The notes under the pieces: generated by a model
What the model was told of the DNA's origin: nothing
The model's database searches: none
What the model saw: only the letters and a program-made list of their open reading frames with translations
In this document: piece after piece, positions 53,093 to 62,590 of the stretch
Layout: each line of letters opens with the position of its first letter
Numbering within the stretch: position 1 is the first letter of the stretch
Assembly (NCBI RefSeq): GCF_900289175.1
Contig: NZ_LT985747.1
Location: 1,377,121-1,441,120 of the forward strand
DNA length: 64,000 nt
Direction of reading: 5' to 3'
DNA from: Paenibacillus faecalis
GTDB taxonomy: Bacteria > Bacillota > Bacilli > Paenibacillales > Paenibacillaceae
Position numbers and translations under genes: made by a program

Positions 53093-54061
53093 TTACATAA
53101 TCGATTGCTTCGTAAATTTTTTGAAAAGACCGTTTGCGACGAACAGCAGGATAATACTGACGATGGAATTGAACATCCCGATGGCCGTACCAAAGGAGAA
53201 TCGTCCCATATTAAGTCCGTAATTGAGTGCATAGAGATCCAGGACCTCAGAGTAATCCACCACCAGCGAGTTACCAAGCAGAAACTGCTTCTCAAACCCA
53301 ATACTGATCAGACGACCGATCGACATGATGAGCAAGATCGCAATCGTTGGCGCAATGCTTGGCAGTGTGATATGCCATATCTGGCGGATGCGATTCGCTC
53401 CGTCAACCTTAGCGGCTTCAAACTGCTCCTGATCGATCCCTGATATCGCCGCCAAATAAATAATGGCATTCCAGCCCATTTCCTTCCAAAGATCGGCGCC
53501 TGTTACGATGTACCAGAACCAGCTTCCCTGTGCCATAAATTGAATCGGCTCATCAATGATGCCAAGCCACATCAGCAGTTGGTTGACCGCTCCTCCATCC
53601 ACAGACAGCATTTTGGTCACGATCCCGGCTACCACCACCCAGGATACGAAGTGAGGAAGATAAGAAACCGTCTGCACCGTTCTCTTAAAAGCGTTTCCAC
53701 GAATTTCATTTAGCAGTACCGCAAACACAATCGGAACTGTGAAGCCGACGAGCAGGCCCATGAAACTCATAGCTAGCGTATTGCGAAGCACCAAATAAAA
53801 CTTTTCGTCCGTAAACAAGGTTACGAAGTGATCAAAGCCGACCCATTTCTGTTCAAATATCCCCTTGCCCGGTTTATAGTTCTGGAATGCCATAAGCCAG
53901 CCCCATACTGGCAAATAGCTGAATATGAAAACGATGATGATAAAAGGAAGCGACATACCGTACAGTACTTTCTGCTCCCTGAAAGTGGTCCAAAAACCTT
54001 TCTTTTTTTTCTTTATGGCGACAGGTTGGACGCTGCCTTCACTCTCTGTTATCGCTTTCAA
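53093..54061 (-). CDS. sugar ABC transporter permease, LplB-like
   Basis: A 322-residue permease with six predicted helices after a basic KKKKKGFWTTFREQK start; EAA loop FEAAKVDGANRIRQIWHITLP. The start codon is TTG, with AGAGGAGGGG just upstream, and a perfect cre box covers its first codons. First gene of the LplBCA-type operon and directly behind the response regulator gene. No ATPase gene is present; the shared ATPase must be elsewhere. Confidence 0.92.
   Translation of the reverse strand: MKAITESEGSVQPVAIKKKKKGFWTTFREQKVLYGMSLPFIIIVFIFSYLPVWGWLMAFQNYKPGKGIFEQKWVGFDHFVTLFTDEKFYLVLRNTLAMSFMGLLVGFTVPIVFAVLLNEIRGNAFKRTVQTVSYLPHFVSWVVVAGIVTKMLSVDGGAVNQLLMWLGIIDEPIQFMAQGSWFWYIVTGADLWKEMGWNAIIYLAAISGIDQEQFEAAKVDGANRIRQIWHITLPSIAPTIAILLIMSIGRLISIGFEKQFLLGNSLVVDYSEVLDLYALNYGLNMGRFSFGTAIGMFNSIVSIILLFVANGLFKKFTKQSIM
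54047..54060 (-). promoter_or_regulatory. perfect cre site at the start codon of the LplB-like gene
   Basis: TGAAAGCGATAACA on the minus strand matches TGWAANCGNTNWCA at all 14 positions and covers codons 1-5. Likely CcpA roadblock repression of the transporter operon. Confidence 0.8.
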
Positions 54062-54203
54062 ACCAACCCCTCCTCTCTTGTATAATTTGATGATAAATCA
54101 ATCGGAAGAGGCGGAGTACCCGACGAATGGGTGCAAAAATCATATAAAAATGAGACATGGCCCGTGCGGCACATTGCCATATACTCGAAGCTGTGCAGCT
54201 CTT

Positions 54204-55766
54204 TTAAAGACCTGTCTCCTTGCGGTAATTGGAGGGTGAGGTTCCGACGTATTTTTTGAATTTGCTATGGAAATAATCTACGTTCGTATAACCTACTCTC
54301 TCCGCAACCTGGTACACCTTCATGCCCTGTTTCAGAAAACCCTTGGCCTTATCAATCCGAACCTTGTCAAGATACGTAGTAAAGTTTTCACCTGTGATGT
54401 TTTTGAACATTTTTCCTAAATAGGCTCTGTCATAATTAAATACCTCGGCCAATGTCTTCAGCTTGATATTCTCGCTGTAATTTCGCTGAATCATGTCCAC
54501 CATTCGCTTCATCTCCTGATCGATTCCCCCACTTCCCGTCTGCCACATAAGCTCCTCCAGAAATTGGGCACAGTGATGACATAGATCAAATACGGTTGTC
54601 TGGCAAAATATGGCGGAAATGCGATCAGAGTATTCTTTTGTCCTCGATTGCAGCCCTGTGTGGTGAATGATCAGCTTGTTATACACACCTGTCAGCAGCT
54701 CGGTAAACGCACGCTTCATGTCATCTTCCGAAAAATGCTCATGGATCATCGCAAGAGCAGCCAGACGAAGTACTTTCTTCTGCACGTCTACGTTACCAAC
54801 GTCCACCGCATAGTAAAGCCGCTCCATGAATGGCTCGGAATGATATCCTGGCACTTCCTTCATTTCTGTCTCCTCGCCGAACGCTACGGATTCCGGGTAC
54901 AACAATTTCCCCGAAGGATAAAAAAATCGTCTTTGCAGCAACCTCTTTGCCGCTTCGTACGACTTGGTAATATCGCTGATCTCGTGCACCTGATACCCTA
55001 AGGCCGCCGTAATGGACACTCCGGATAAATCAGCCGCCTGATCAAGCCGTACTTTCAGTGTCTCCCGGTCGGATACAGACAGAACAGGTGTCGGCATCAA
55101 TACCCCCATGAAGCCATGCAATGTAAATACGACAGCGCAGCCTTCATCTTCAAAACATTCCTCAAAGCATTCCATCAGCTTGCTTTTGAAGAGACGATGC
55201 GCTTCTGATTCTGCTTCATCCAGGTCGTGTATATGAATCAGAACAACTTGATACCGATTCCACACCAGGCCGAGCTCTTCGGCTAGCTGGCGGGATACGG
55301 GCTTCTGGGTTTTCTGATCGATCCAGGACTGAATCGCCTGCTCCCGGTTGAAACCACCGACCGTTTGATTCAGCGCTTTATCATCCTGTTCCTGCTCGAT
55401 GCTCTCTTTGATCTGAATCAGAAAGCCAGACAACTCATCCTCATCCACCGGCTTCAGCAAATATCCATCGACCCGCTGGGTAATGGCACGTCTGGCATAA
55501 TCAAACTCAGCGTAACCGCTCAAAATGAGCAGATGAATCGCTGGATCGTCAGAGCGGATGGCTTCGATCAACTGCAATCCGTCCATACCGGGCATACGGA
55601 TGTCTACCAACATGACATCCGGTGCATACCGTTTATGCTTTTCGAGTGCCTCATTTCCATTCGCTGCCGTGTCCACAACCTTATATCCCAGCTCAGCCCA
55701 AGGCACGATCGTTTTCAATCCTTCACGCAGCTTGGGCTCGTCATCTACGATCAGCACTTTCATCAT
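54204..55766 (-). CDS. YesN-type response regulator with AraC DNA-binding domain
   Basis: A 520-residue regulator: receiver domain first (VMLVDIRMPGMDG with phospho-acceptor Asp), variable middle, C-terminal AraC helix-turn-helix (KLKTLAEVFNYDRAYLGKMF, VYQVAERVGYTNVDYFHSKF). Start set at 55766 with GGGGGAG seven bases upstream. Overlaps the preceding kinase gene by 26 bases and lies just before the LplB-like permease, its likely target. Confidence 0.9.
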   Translation of the reverse strand: MMKVLIVDDEPKLREGLKTIVPWAELGYKVVDTAANGNEALEKHKRYAPDVMLVDIRMPGMDGLQLIEAIRSDDPAIHLLILSGYAEFDYARRAITQRVDGYLLKPVDEDELSGFLIQIKESIEQEQDDKALNQTVGGFNREQAIQSWIDQKTQKPVSRQLAEELGLVWNRYQVVLIHIHDLDEAESEAHRLFKSKLMECFEECFEDEGCAVVFTLHGFMGVLMPTPVLSVSDRETLKVRLDQAADLSGVSITAALGYQVHEISDITKSYEAAKRLLQRRFFYPSGKLLYPESVAFGEETEMKEVPGYHSEPFMERLYYAVDVGNVDVQKKVLRLAALAMIHEHFSEDDMKRAFTELLTGVYNKLIIHHTGLQSRTKEYSDRISAIFCQTTVFDLCHHCAQFLEELMWQTGSGGIDQEMKRMVDMIQRNYSENIKLKTLAEVFNYDRAYLGKMFKNITGENFTTYLDKVRIDKAKGFLKQGMKVYQVAERVGYTNVDYFHSKFKKYVGTSPSNYRKETGL

Positions 55767-57549
55767 CGATTTCTCCCCCTGTCGGAATACGGAATTCAAT
55801 TCGGGTACCTGCTCCTGGCTCGCTGTGGATCGTTAAACCGGATTCGGAACCATAAGTAAGCTGGAGTCTGACATGTACATTTCGCAGTCCGATCCGCCCC
55901 CCTTCATGCTCATCGGCTTCATTCAGATAGCTGCGAACTATGGCAAACCGCTCCGGCGTAATGCCCGCTCCGTTATCCTCGGTCACGACATGGATCATGC
56001 CGCTGCCAGCAGTCACTTGAACCCGAATGAAGGTTCCCTCCTCCTTATGGTCCATTCCGTGAATGACGGCATTTTCCACCAAAGGCTGAATAATCAGCGG
56101 CGGAATAGAGACATGTTCGGCATCCGGTTTTACAAGCAGCTCATATTTCAAGCGGTCTTCATAGCGGAATTTTTGAATATCCAAATAACACCGGACCATT
56201 TCAATCTCGTCTTTCATCGTGGTCTTGCCGGTTCCCACCTCCAAATTGCTGCGCATCATCTTGCCGAGCAGTCGAACGATCCGTGCGATCTCGCTCTCCC
56301 CCTTCAGGTGTGCCTCCATACGGATTGCTTCCAGAGCATTGAACAGGAAATGAGGATTGATCTGGCTGGCCATCATTTTGAATTTGATTTCATTCTGCTT
56401 TTGCTCCATGCGCCGTTTCTGCAGGTTGGATTCCTGAACTTCATTCATCAGCTTGTTGACATTACCAACCATCGAATTAAACTGCCGAGACAGCTGTCCT
56501 ATTTCATCTTTACCGTCTATGGCCATCGCGAGCTCCAAATTCCCCATGCTAACCTTCGTGATATGTTTGCTTAATCGCAATAAGCGGCTGGATATAAGAG
56601 AAGAAAAGCTATATATGAGCAAAATAGCAAGCAAAAGACTGATGATGATTACCGTCAGCGCCAGCTTGTTTATACGATTGGCATCGGCTACGATGCTGTC
56701 GATGGAGAAAATCGATATGATCCGAAGGCCATTCTGTCCCAGCTCCGGGTTGAACGGTTCAATCAACACCTTTGATGCCTCGTCGTCGATGACCGCTTCA
56801 AAGAACCCGTTTTTCTCATACAAAATGCCTGAATTGTCATCGATCTCGCCCAGCGTCTTGCCATACAGTTCGGTACGGTTAGAGGCAACGATATTGTTTT
56901 TGCTGTCAACGATCATTGTAAAGAACATCTCTTGGTTCAAAATCGTATTGAGCAGACTGCTATTCACGTTAATCACCAGCACACCGCGCTTGCCTTTGCT
57001 TCCCAGATCGATCCCCTTAACCAGACTGAGGTAATATTTCTTGTCCCGTTCATCCATTAAATAAACCCAGTGAACGACCCCAATATTTTTCTGGGCACGG
57101 ATATACCAATCTGACTGTCGAATCTCTTCTCCCGGGTTCATAAACTCCCAATTATTGAGCAGCGTCTCGTTTTCAACATAGAATCGAACGTTGGATATCT
57201 CCTTGTATATCTGCTTGGCCTGCTGAAAATCCGGGTAAGAACGATAAGCTATAAACACTTCGTATGCGCTTTCATATTGGCGGCTGGCGACGCTTTTCAG
57301 ACGCTCGTCATACGAGAGCCGGTACGCTAAATCATCAGCCACGTTTAGCACCTCCGTAGACCGCTTCTTCACCCGGTCCACGTTCTGGTATGCTTGTTCT
57401 ACAGCATTGTTAAAAGCAAGCTCCCGAAGCTCTCTTGTCAGGAAAATACTGACGATCGCAACGGGGACAAAAACCACGACAACAAAGGATAGTATTAATT
57501 TTTTTCGGATTTTCATATCATTCATGAATTGAATGAATTTCGATAACAT
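55741..57549 (-). CDS. YesM-type sensor histidine kinase
   Basis: A 602-residue kinase: membrane helix (18-37), extracytoplasmic sensor (about 40-285), second helix (about 292-315), HAMP, His_kinase domain with His in ASQINPHFLFNALEAIRME, and HATPase (VTEDNGAGITPE, RIGLRNVHVRLQLTYG). Partner of the regulator that it overlaps. Position between alpha-xylosidase and LplBCA-like genes suggests it senses a xylose-bearing sugar (inference). Confidence 0.9.
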   Translation of the reverse strand: MLSKFIQFMNDMKIRKKLILSFVVVVFVPVAIVSIFLTRELRELAFNNAVEQAYQNVDRVKKRSTEVLNVADDLAYRLSYDERLKSVASRQYESAYEVFIAYRSYPDFQQAKQIYKEISNVRFYVENETLLNNWEFMNPGEEIRQSDWYIRAQKNIGVVHWVYLMDERDKKYYLSLVKGIDLGSKGKRGVLVINVNSSLLNTILNQEMFFTMIVDSKNNIVASNRTELYGKTLGEIDDNSGILYEKNGFFEAVIDDEASKVLIEPFNPELGQNGLRIISIFSIDSIVADANRINKLALTVIIISLLLAILLIYSFSSLISSRLLRLSKHITKVSMGNLELAMAIDGKDEIGQLSRQFNSMVGNVNKLMNEVQESNLQKRRMEQKQNEIKFKMMASQINPHFLFNALEAIRMEAHLKGESEIARIVRLLGKMMRSNLEVGTGKTTMKDEIEMVRCYLDIQKFRYEDRLKYELLVKPDAEHVSIPPLIIQPLVENAVIHGMDHKEEGTFIRVQVTAGSGMIHVVTEDNGAGITPERFAIVRSYLNEADEHEGGRIGLRNVHVRLQLTYGSESGLTIHSEPGAGTRIEFRIPTGGEIDDESADRR

Positions 57550-57596
57550 TGGATGCTTTTCGCCCCTGTCTACACAAAAAGATTAACGAAATATGG

Positions 57597-57644
57597 AATA
57601 AGCCCGGGCTTCAGCAGATGGCTGCTCCGGACTTATCCCATTTA
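57597..57644 (-). terminator. stem-loop behind the alpha-xylosidase gene
   Basis: AAGTCCGG pairs with CCGGGCTT around an inner AGCAG/CTGCT stem on the minus strand. No strong T run follows, so termination may be partial. Confidence 0.45.
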
Positions 57645-57664
57645 CATTTCAAACGTATTTACAT

Positions 57665-59989
57665 CTATGCTTCCAGCTGAACTGTAAATTCAGCTTGCTC
57701 GCTGCCCTCTACGAGAATACGATCTTCTTTCAAGCTCACTCCTGCACCATCAACGGAAGCGGCTGAATCCATACCGTGCAGCTTCATCGCAAATGGCTTT
57801 TTGCTGCCCTCCGATTTCACCGTGATTCGGCTGCCTTCGCGTACGGCGCGAACGGTAAGCTCCACCTGACCATCCATGTTTCGCACCACCACGGAAGCTT
57901 CACGTCCGTCTTCCAGAACATACAAGCCAAGTTCTACACCATCCGCGTAGTCATAGTCCGGACGGTTATCGGTTGCACCAAGCGCCAGGAAAGAATTCCC
58001 ACGTACGAAGAGCGGAAGACTGAGGAAATCATAGGTTTCCTTGCGCCACGAACCTCCTTCCACCGTTTCACCAGTCAGCAGATGAGTCCAGCGACCATGC
58101 GGAAGATAATACGATACTTCTCCCTTCTCGCTAAACACTGGAGCTACAAGCAGAGAATCGCCAAGCATGTATTGGCGGTCAAGCATTTCAACGGCAGGGT
58201 CATCCGGGAATTCCAGGAACATGGCACGCATGCTTGGAGTTCCTTGTTCATGGGCTTGAACCGCCGTATTAAAAAGGTATGGCATCAGACGGCTTTTCAG
58301 CTTGGTAAAGAAACGTGTAACATCAACAGCCTCTTCGTCGTAAGCCCACGGCACCCGGTAAGACGTGCTGCCGTGCAGGCGGCTGTGGCTGGACAGAAGC
58401 CCGAACGCCAGCCAACGTTTAAACACGTGAGCAGGTGCGGTATTTTCAAAGCCGCCAATATCATGGCTCCAGAAGCCGAAGCCGCTCAGCCCCAGCGACA
58501 GTCCGCCGCGAAGGCTTTCAGCCATCGATTCGTAATCGGCATAGCAATCGCCGCCCCAGTGTACCGGGAATTGCTGACCGCCGACCGTTGCGGAACGCGC
58601 AAATACAGCCGCTTGATTTTTGCCAAGCTTCTCGACAAGCACTTCAAACACCACTTTGTTATACAGCTGGGTGTAGTAGTTATGCATTTTGTGCGGATCG
58701 GAGCCATCGAAATACACAACATCCGTCGGGATGCGCTCACCGAAATCCGTTTTGAAGCTATCCACGCCCATATCCACCAGCTCGCGGAGATATCCTGCAT
58801 ACCATTCGCATGCATCCGGGTTCGTAAAGTCAACAAGGGCCATACCTGGCTGCCACAAGTTCCACTGCCATACGTCGCCGTTTGGCTTCTTCACGAGATA
58901 GCCTTTTTCGCGCCCTTCCTCGAAAAGACGGGAACGCTGCGCGATGTACGGGTTGATCCATACGCAAATCTTCAAGCCCTTCTCTTTCAAACGCTTCAGC
59001 ATACCCTGCGGATCAGGGAACACTTCTTCGTCCCATTGGAAATCGGTCCAATTTAGCCCCTTCATCCAGAAGCAGTCAAAATGGAACACATGCAGCGGAA
59101 TGTCACGCTCCAGCATCCCATCAACGAACGAGTTGACCGTTGCCTCGTCATACTGCGTTGTGAACGAAGTCGAAAGCCATAAGCCAAAGCTCCAGGCAGG
59201 AGGTAGAGCCGGCTTACCCGTCAGACTTGTATATTTATCCAGCACAGCCTTCGGCTCTGGACCATCAATAACGAAATACTCCAGAGACTCGCCACGAACG
59301 CTGAACTGCACCTTCTTCACTTTCTCGGACGCTACCTCGAAGGACACGAGATCCGGTTGGTTTACAAGCACACCATAACCTTTGTTCGTCATATAAAACG
59401 GTATGTTTTTATATGCCTGCTCCGAGCTTGTGCCCCCGTCCTCATTCCAGATGTCAACCACTTGACCATTCTTCACAAAAGGCGTAAAACGTTCACCGAG
59501 CCCGTATACCCACTCGCCAACGCCCAGATCCAGCTCCTCACGCATGTAAGTCTGTCCATTATCCTCAGCGATATGGGCGATCGATTTGAATCCGCTGCCG
59601 GTAATCCGCTCGTCTCCACGATAGAAGTGAACCGACCACTGCGGCCCTTTTTTGATCACGACACTCAGGTTACCGCTGCGAAGTACAGCCTCCTGCTCGT
59701 TCTCTTCGATAACAGCGTGGCTGCCCTCTTCCTTATACAATTGGAACGCCGGTCCACGGTCGCGAACGCCCGCGTAATGAACCAGTTTCACTCCGATCAC
59801 GCCAGGAAGAGGCGAATGGAATTGAACCGTAATAAGCTGGGCATTGATCGTCGCTCCTCTGCCTGGAATCGGTGCTGTTGATGCATAAGCTGTCAGTGTT
59901 CCGTCTTGTACCGCAAAATCATAGGCTTGTACGGCTCCAGCAATGGAGTAGCCTTCACGTACAAGCCAGTTGCCGTCAGTAAATTTCAT
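57665..59989 (-). CDS. yicI: GH31 alpha-xylosidase, YicI-like
   Basis: A 774-residue glycoside hydrolase family 31 enzyme, close in length to E. coli YicI (772). Nucleophile Asp415 in SFKTDFGERIP and acid/base Asp481 in VHWGGDCYADY are present. The motif FDCFWMKGLNWTDFQWD is characteristic of alpha-xylosidases. It removes alpha-linked xylose from xyloglucan oligosaccharides such as isoprimeverose. No signal peptide, so intracellular. Divergent from an AraC regulator; a cre-like site lies upstream. Confidence 0.93.
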   Translation of the reverse strand: MKFTDGNWLVREGYSIAGAVQAYDFAVQDGTLTAYASTAPIPGRGATINAQLITVQFHSPLPGVIGVKLVHYAGVRDRGPAFQLYKEEGSHAVIEENEQEAVLRSGNLSVVIKKGPQWSVHFYRGDERITGSGFKSIAHIAEDNGQTYMREELDLGVGEWVYGLGERFTPFVKNGQVVDIWNEDGGTSSEQAYKNIPFYMTNKGYGVLVNQPDLVSFEVASEKVKKVQFSVRGESLEYFVIDGPEPKAVLDKYTSLTGKPALPPAWSFGLWLSTSFTTQYDEATVNSFVDGMLERDIPLHVFHFDCFWMKGLNWTDFQWDEEVFPDPQGMLKRLKEKGLKICVWINPYIAQRSRLFEEGREKGYLVKKPNGDVWQWNLWQPGMALVDFTNPDACEWYAGYLRELVDMGVDSFKTDFGERIPTDVVYFDGSDPHKMHNYYTQLYNKVVFEVLVEKLGKNQAAVFARSATVGGQQFPVHWGGDCYADYESMAESLRGGLSLGLSGFGFWSHDIGGFENTAPAHVFKRWLAFGLLSSHSRLHGSTSYRVPWAYDEEAVDVTRFFTKLKSRLMPYLFNTAVQAHEQGTPSMRAMFLEFPDDPAVEMLDRQYMLGDSLLVAPVFSEKGEVSYYLPHGRWTHLLTGETVEGGSWRKETYDFLSLPLFVRGNSFLALGATDNRPDYDYADGVELGLYVLEDGREASVVVRNMDGQVELTVRAVREGSRITVKSEGSKKPFAMKLHGMDSAASVDGAGVSLKEDRILVEGSEQAEFTVQLEA

Positions 59990-60032
59990 AAGATGAACCG
60001 CCTTTCTATATTTTGAAAATTGAAAGTTTAGT

Positions 60033-60046
60033 TGAAAGCGTTATAC
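60033..60046 (+). promoter_or_regulatory. cre-like site in the alpha-xylosidase/AraC gap
   Basis: TGAAAGCGTTATAC matches the cre consensus at 12 of 14 positions; the last two bases differ. It lies 44 bases before the alpha-xylosidase start, downstream of its -10 box. Confidence 0.5.
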
Positions 60047-60050
60047 TATC

Positions 60051-60056
60051 ATTATA
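60051..60056 (-). promoter_or_regulatory. TATAAT -10 box of the alpha-xylosidase gene
   Basis: A perfect TATAAT on the minus strand, 62 bases before the start codon. The -35 hexamer is poor (TTAGTT at 18 bases), as in activator-dependent promoters. Confidence 0.5.
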
Positions 60057-60163
60057 GTGATCTTATTTTGATGAAACTAACAGTATCCGGCGATTTTATA
60101 GCACAATTTTGATATATAATAAGCTGTCTAGCTTTTCCTATGGAAGAAAGGGGGATTTTTGTA

Positions 60164-61045
60164 ATGGACCAGACACTGCACCAATCTCTAAAGGAAAGCA
60201 AAGTTCATGGCAATGAACGCTTTCCGTTCGGGGTTTACTGGTATCAGTTTGCCCCTGGAGCACACGTCGTTGACTCTCATTGGCATACGGAGCCCGAAAT
60301 TTTCTACTGTATCGAAGGCGAGGTTTTGTTTCAGATTAATGACACGGAATACATTCCTGTAAAGGCGGGGGAAGCCCTGTTCATTGACGGCGGGGACATC
60401 CATACCGGACATGCACAGGGTGATCAGGGCTGCAGCTTCTGTGCCATGGTGTTTGATTTCGGGATGCTTGCGAGCGCTCAATACGATGCACTGCAAGAAG
60501 AGTTGATCGTCCCGTTCCAAGAGCGGAAAGCGGTATTTCCAAGATGGATGACGAGGAAGACGGATGAGAAACTCCTTGGGCATATCCGGGAAATGATCGA
60601 CTTGTCCAAGAAGCCGACAGCTGGTTACGAGGCAGCGATTAAGGGGCATCTGTACCTCATGCTGCATCATGCTGCCGCTTCTGGCAGGCTGGTCAACCGC
60701 AGCCGGACGGATGCAACCGACCTCACACGAACCGAACGGCTGAAGAAGGTGATCGTCTATATTCAAAACCATTATCAGCGTCCGATCCGTCTCAGCGAGT
60801 TGGCCAAGCTGATCCCGATGAGCGAGGGGCAGTTCTGCCGCTTCTTCAAATCGATGACAGGTCAAACCCCCGTTGATTACATGAATTCCTACCGCGTGCG
60901 GCAGGCCGCCGAATTGCTAAGACAGCCGGATTACAAAATATCCGACATCGCATTTGATGTCGGATTTGGTCATATCAGCTATTTTGTTCGGGTATTTCGA
61001 AAAATAATGAACTGCACACCATCGCAATATCGAAAAAAATTGTAA
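60164..61045 (+). CDS. AraC family transcriptional regulator with cupin sensor
   Basis: A 293-residue regulator with an N-terminal cupin sugar-binding domain (HWHTEPEIFYCIEGEVLF, GGDIHTGHAQ) and a C-terminal AraC double helix-turn-helix (IRLSELAKLIPMSEGQFCRF, ISDIAFDVGFGHISYFVRVF). Start at 60164 is chosen since AAGGGGGA lies eight bases upstream. Divergent from the GH31 gene, the likely target. Confidence 0.9.
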   Translation: MDQTLHQSLKESKVHGNERFPFGVYWYQFAPGAHVVDSHWHTEPEIFYCIEGEVLFQINDTEYIPVKAGEALFIDGGDIHTGHAQGDQGCSFCAMVFDFGMLASAQYDALQEELIVPFQERKAVFPRWMTRKTDEKLLGHIREMIDLSKKPTAGYEAAIKGHLYLMLHHAAASGRLVNRSRTDATDLTRTERLKKVIVYIQNHYQRPIRLSELAKLIPMSEGQFCRFFKSMTGQTPVDYMNSYRVRQAAELLRQPDYKISDIAFDVGFGHISYFVRVFRKIMNCTPSQYRKKL

Positions 61046-61225
61046 CTTTAATATTCTAATGTGCTCCAAAAATGCAAATTTGACGTAATTTCGCCTCATT
61101 TTTTTCAGTGTAGCTAAGGTAAAAAACATTCCTTTCCTATATAATGGATTTTATAAGTGTGATAAATGTCACTGTACAATACAGTGTATCATTCAGGAAA
61201 GAAACAGATGGGAGAGGAACGTTTC

Positions 61226-61423
61226 ATGACCTATGTCAACACATCGGATATTACGGCGCAGATGTTTGTAACCGTGCTGCTGTTTCTTTTGATCATTGCG
61301 CCACTGTTCAGCCTAGCCATTCTACGCCTCTTTCAAGGTAAGAAAAAGGCGGGTCTGCTGCTGGTCCTTGCAGGAATTGCTGCATATGTCGTTTTCCAGC
61401 TGTTCATGAAGATCTTTTTTTGA
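61226..61423 (+). CDS. small two-helix membrane protein
   Basis: A 65-residue protein with two predicted membrane helices (MFVTVLLFLLIIAPLFSLAI and LLLVLAGIAAYVVFQLFMKI) joined by a basic loop RLFQGKKKAG. ATG at 61226 is preceded by GGAGAGG at eight bases. Family not recognised. A single gene between AraC and trxB. Confidence 0.65.
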   Translation: MTYVNTSDITAQMFVTVLLFLLIIAPLFSLAILRLFQGKKKAGLLLVLAGIAAYVVFQLFMKIFF

Positions 61424-61494
61424 CGGAAATCATAACTACAAGATAAGGTAACACAAGCAAGAGACAGCATAACACATAAGTTTTGAGTACGTCC

Positions 61495-61531
61495 AAAAGG
61501 GCTCTTCCCCGAATGATAGGGAAGAGCCCTG
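61495..61531 (-). terminator. terminator of trxB
   Basis: AGGGCTCTTCCC and GGGAAGAGCCCT form a perfect 12-bp stem, with TTTT after it on the minus strand. Confidence 0.85.
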
Positions 61532-61550
61532 ATTAGTGTGGTGAAGCAGT

Positions 61551-62495
61551 TTACATCGCGATGGCGCTATGCTCCAAACTCTCAATGTATCTCTCTGCAT
61601 CCATGGCAGCCATACAGCCGCTGCCTGCTGCCGTAATCGCTTGTCTGTAGCGAGTATCCTGCACGTCTCCGCAAGCGAAGACGCCGGGAATATTCGTTTC
61701 GGTCGTTCCTGGTGTGGTGACGATATACCCGTTGGAGTCCGTCGTAATTGCGCCTCCCAAAAAACCGGTGTTCGGATGATGACCGATGGCCACAAAAACT
61801 CCGCTCGTCTCGATTACTTCTTCTTCTCCTGTTTTGTTGTTCCGAACCTTGACGCCTTTTACACCGTGCTCATCATTAGCAATAATTTCAAGCGGCACGC
61901 GATCCAGCGCCCAATCGATTTTTGCGTTGGCGCGAGCGCGATCCTGCATGATTTTTGAGGCACGAAGCTCATCACGGCGATGAATCAGCGTCACCTTGGA
62001 AGCAAATCGGGTCAGGAAGTTCGCTTCTTCAAGCGCAGAATCTCCCCCGCCAATGACAACGATATCTTTATTGCGGAAGAAGAAACCGTCACATGTAGCG
62101 CATGTGCTTACTCCGCGGCCGACATACTCCTCTTCCCCTGGAATTCCGAGATATTTTGCAGTAGCACCTGTTGAAAGAATGACGGTTTCTGTAACGACCT
62201 CTCCCAGATCTTCAACGTGCAGCTTGAAAGGACGCTCTCCGAACTCTATGCTGTTCACCCAACCCATATGGAATTCTGCACCGAAGCGCTCAGCTTGTTT
62301 GCGCATATTATCCATAAGTTCAGGACCTTGGATGCCATCTATAAATCCGGGGAAGTTCTCTACTTCTGTTGTTGTCGTCAGCTGTCCGCCAGGCTGAGGC
62401 CCTTCAATAACGAGAGGTTTCAAATTCGCCCGAGCCAAATAAATTGCGGCAGTAAGACCTGCTGGCCCCGTACCTATAACAACGGATTTATACAT
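61551..62495 (-). CDS. trxB: thioredoxin-disulfide reductase
   Basis: A 314-residue FAD/NADPH enzyme. GTGPAGLTAAIYLARA (residues 9-24) binds FAD, CATC (132-135) in STCATCDGFFF is the redox disulfide, and GGGDSALEEA (149-158) binds NADPH. The length is canonical. It reduces thioredoxin for disulfide and peroxide defence. GGAGGG precedes the ATG. A PerR-like box lies 36 bases upstream. Confidence 0.96.
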   Translation of the reverse strand: MYKSVVIGTGPAGLTAAIYLARANLKPLVIEGPQPGGQLTTTTEVENFPGFIDGIQGPELMDNMRKQAERFGAEFHMGWVNSIEFGERPFKLHVEDLGEVVTETVILSTGATAKYLGIPGEEEYVGRGVSTCATCDGFFFRNKDIVVIGGGDSALEEANFLTRFASKVTLIHRRDELRASKIMQDRARANAKIDWALDRVPLEIIANDEHGVKGVKVRNNKTGEEEVIETSGVFVAIGHHPNTGFLGGAITTDSNGYIVTTPGTTETNIPGVFACGDVQDTRYRQAITAAGSGCMAAMDAERYIESLEHSAIAM

Positions 62496-62530
62496 CTATA
62501 ATTCCCTCCATTCATTAGACACCAAACAAT

Positions 62531-62545
62531 TTATAATTATTTTAA
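62531..62545. promoter_or_regulatory. PerR/Fur-type box upstream of trxB
   Basis: TTATAATTATTTTAA compared with the PerR consensus TTATAATNATTATAA differs at one base only. It lies in the 95-base AT-rich gap between the ATPase and trxB genes. Confidence 0.45.
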
Positions 62546-62590
62546 GTTAATATCAATTATGATTTATTTAAACGTAACTGTCAATATGAC

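Noticed and set aside
57776..59056. Long plus-strand frame of 426 codons opposite the alpha-xylosidase
   Set aside because: It mirrors the codon pattern of the real gene and shows no domain; long antisense frames are expected in such DNA.
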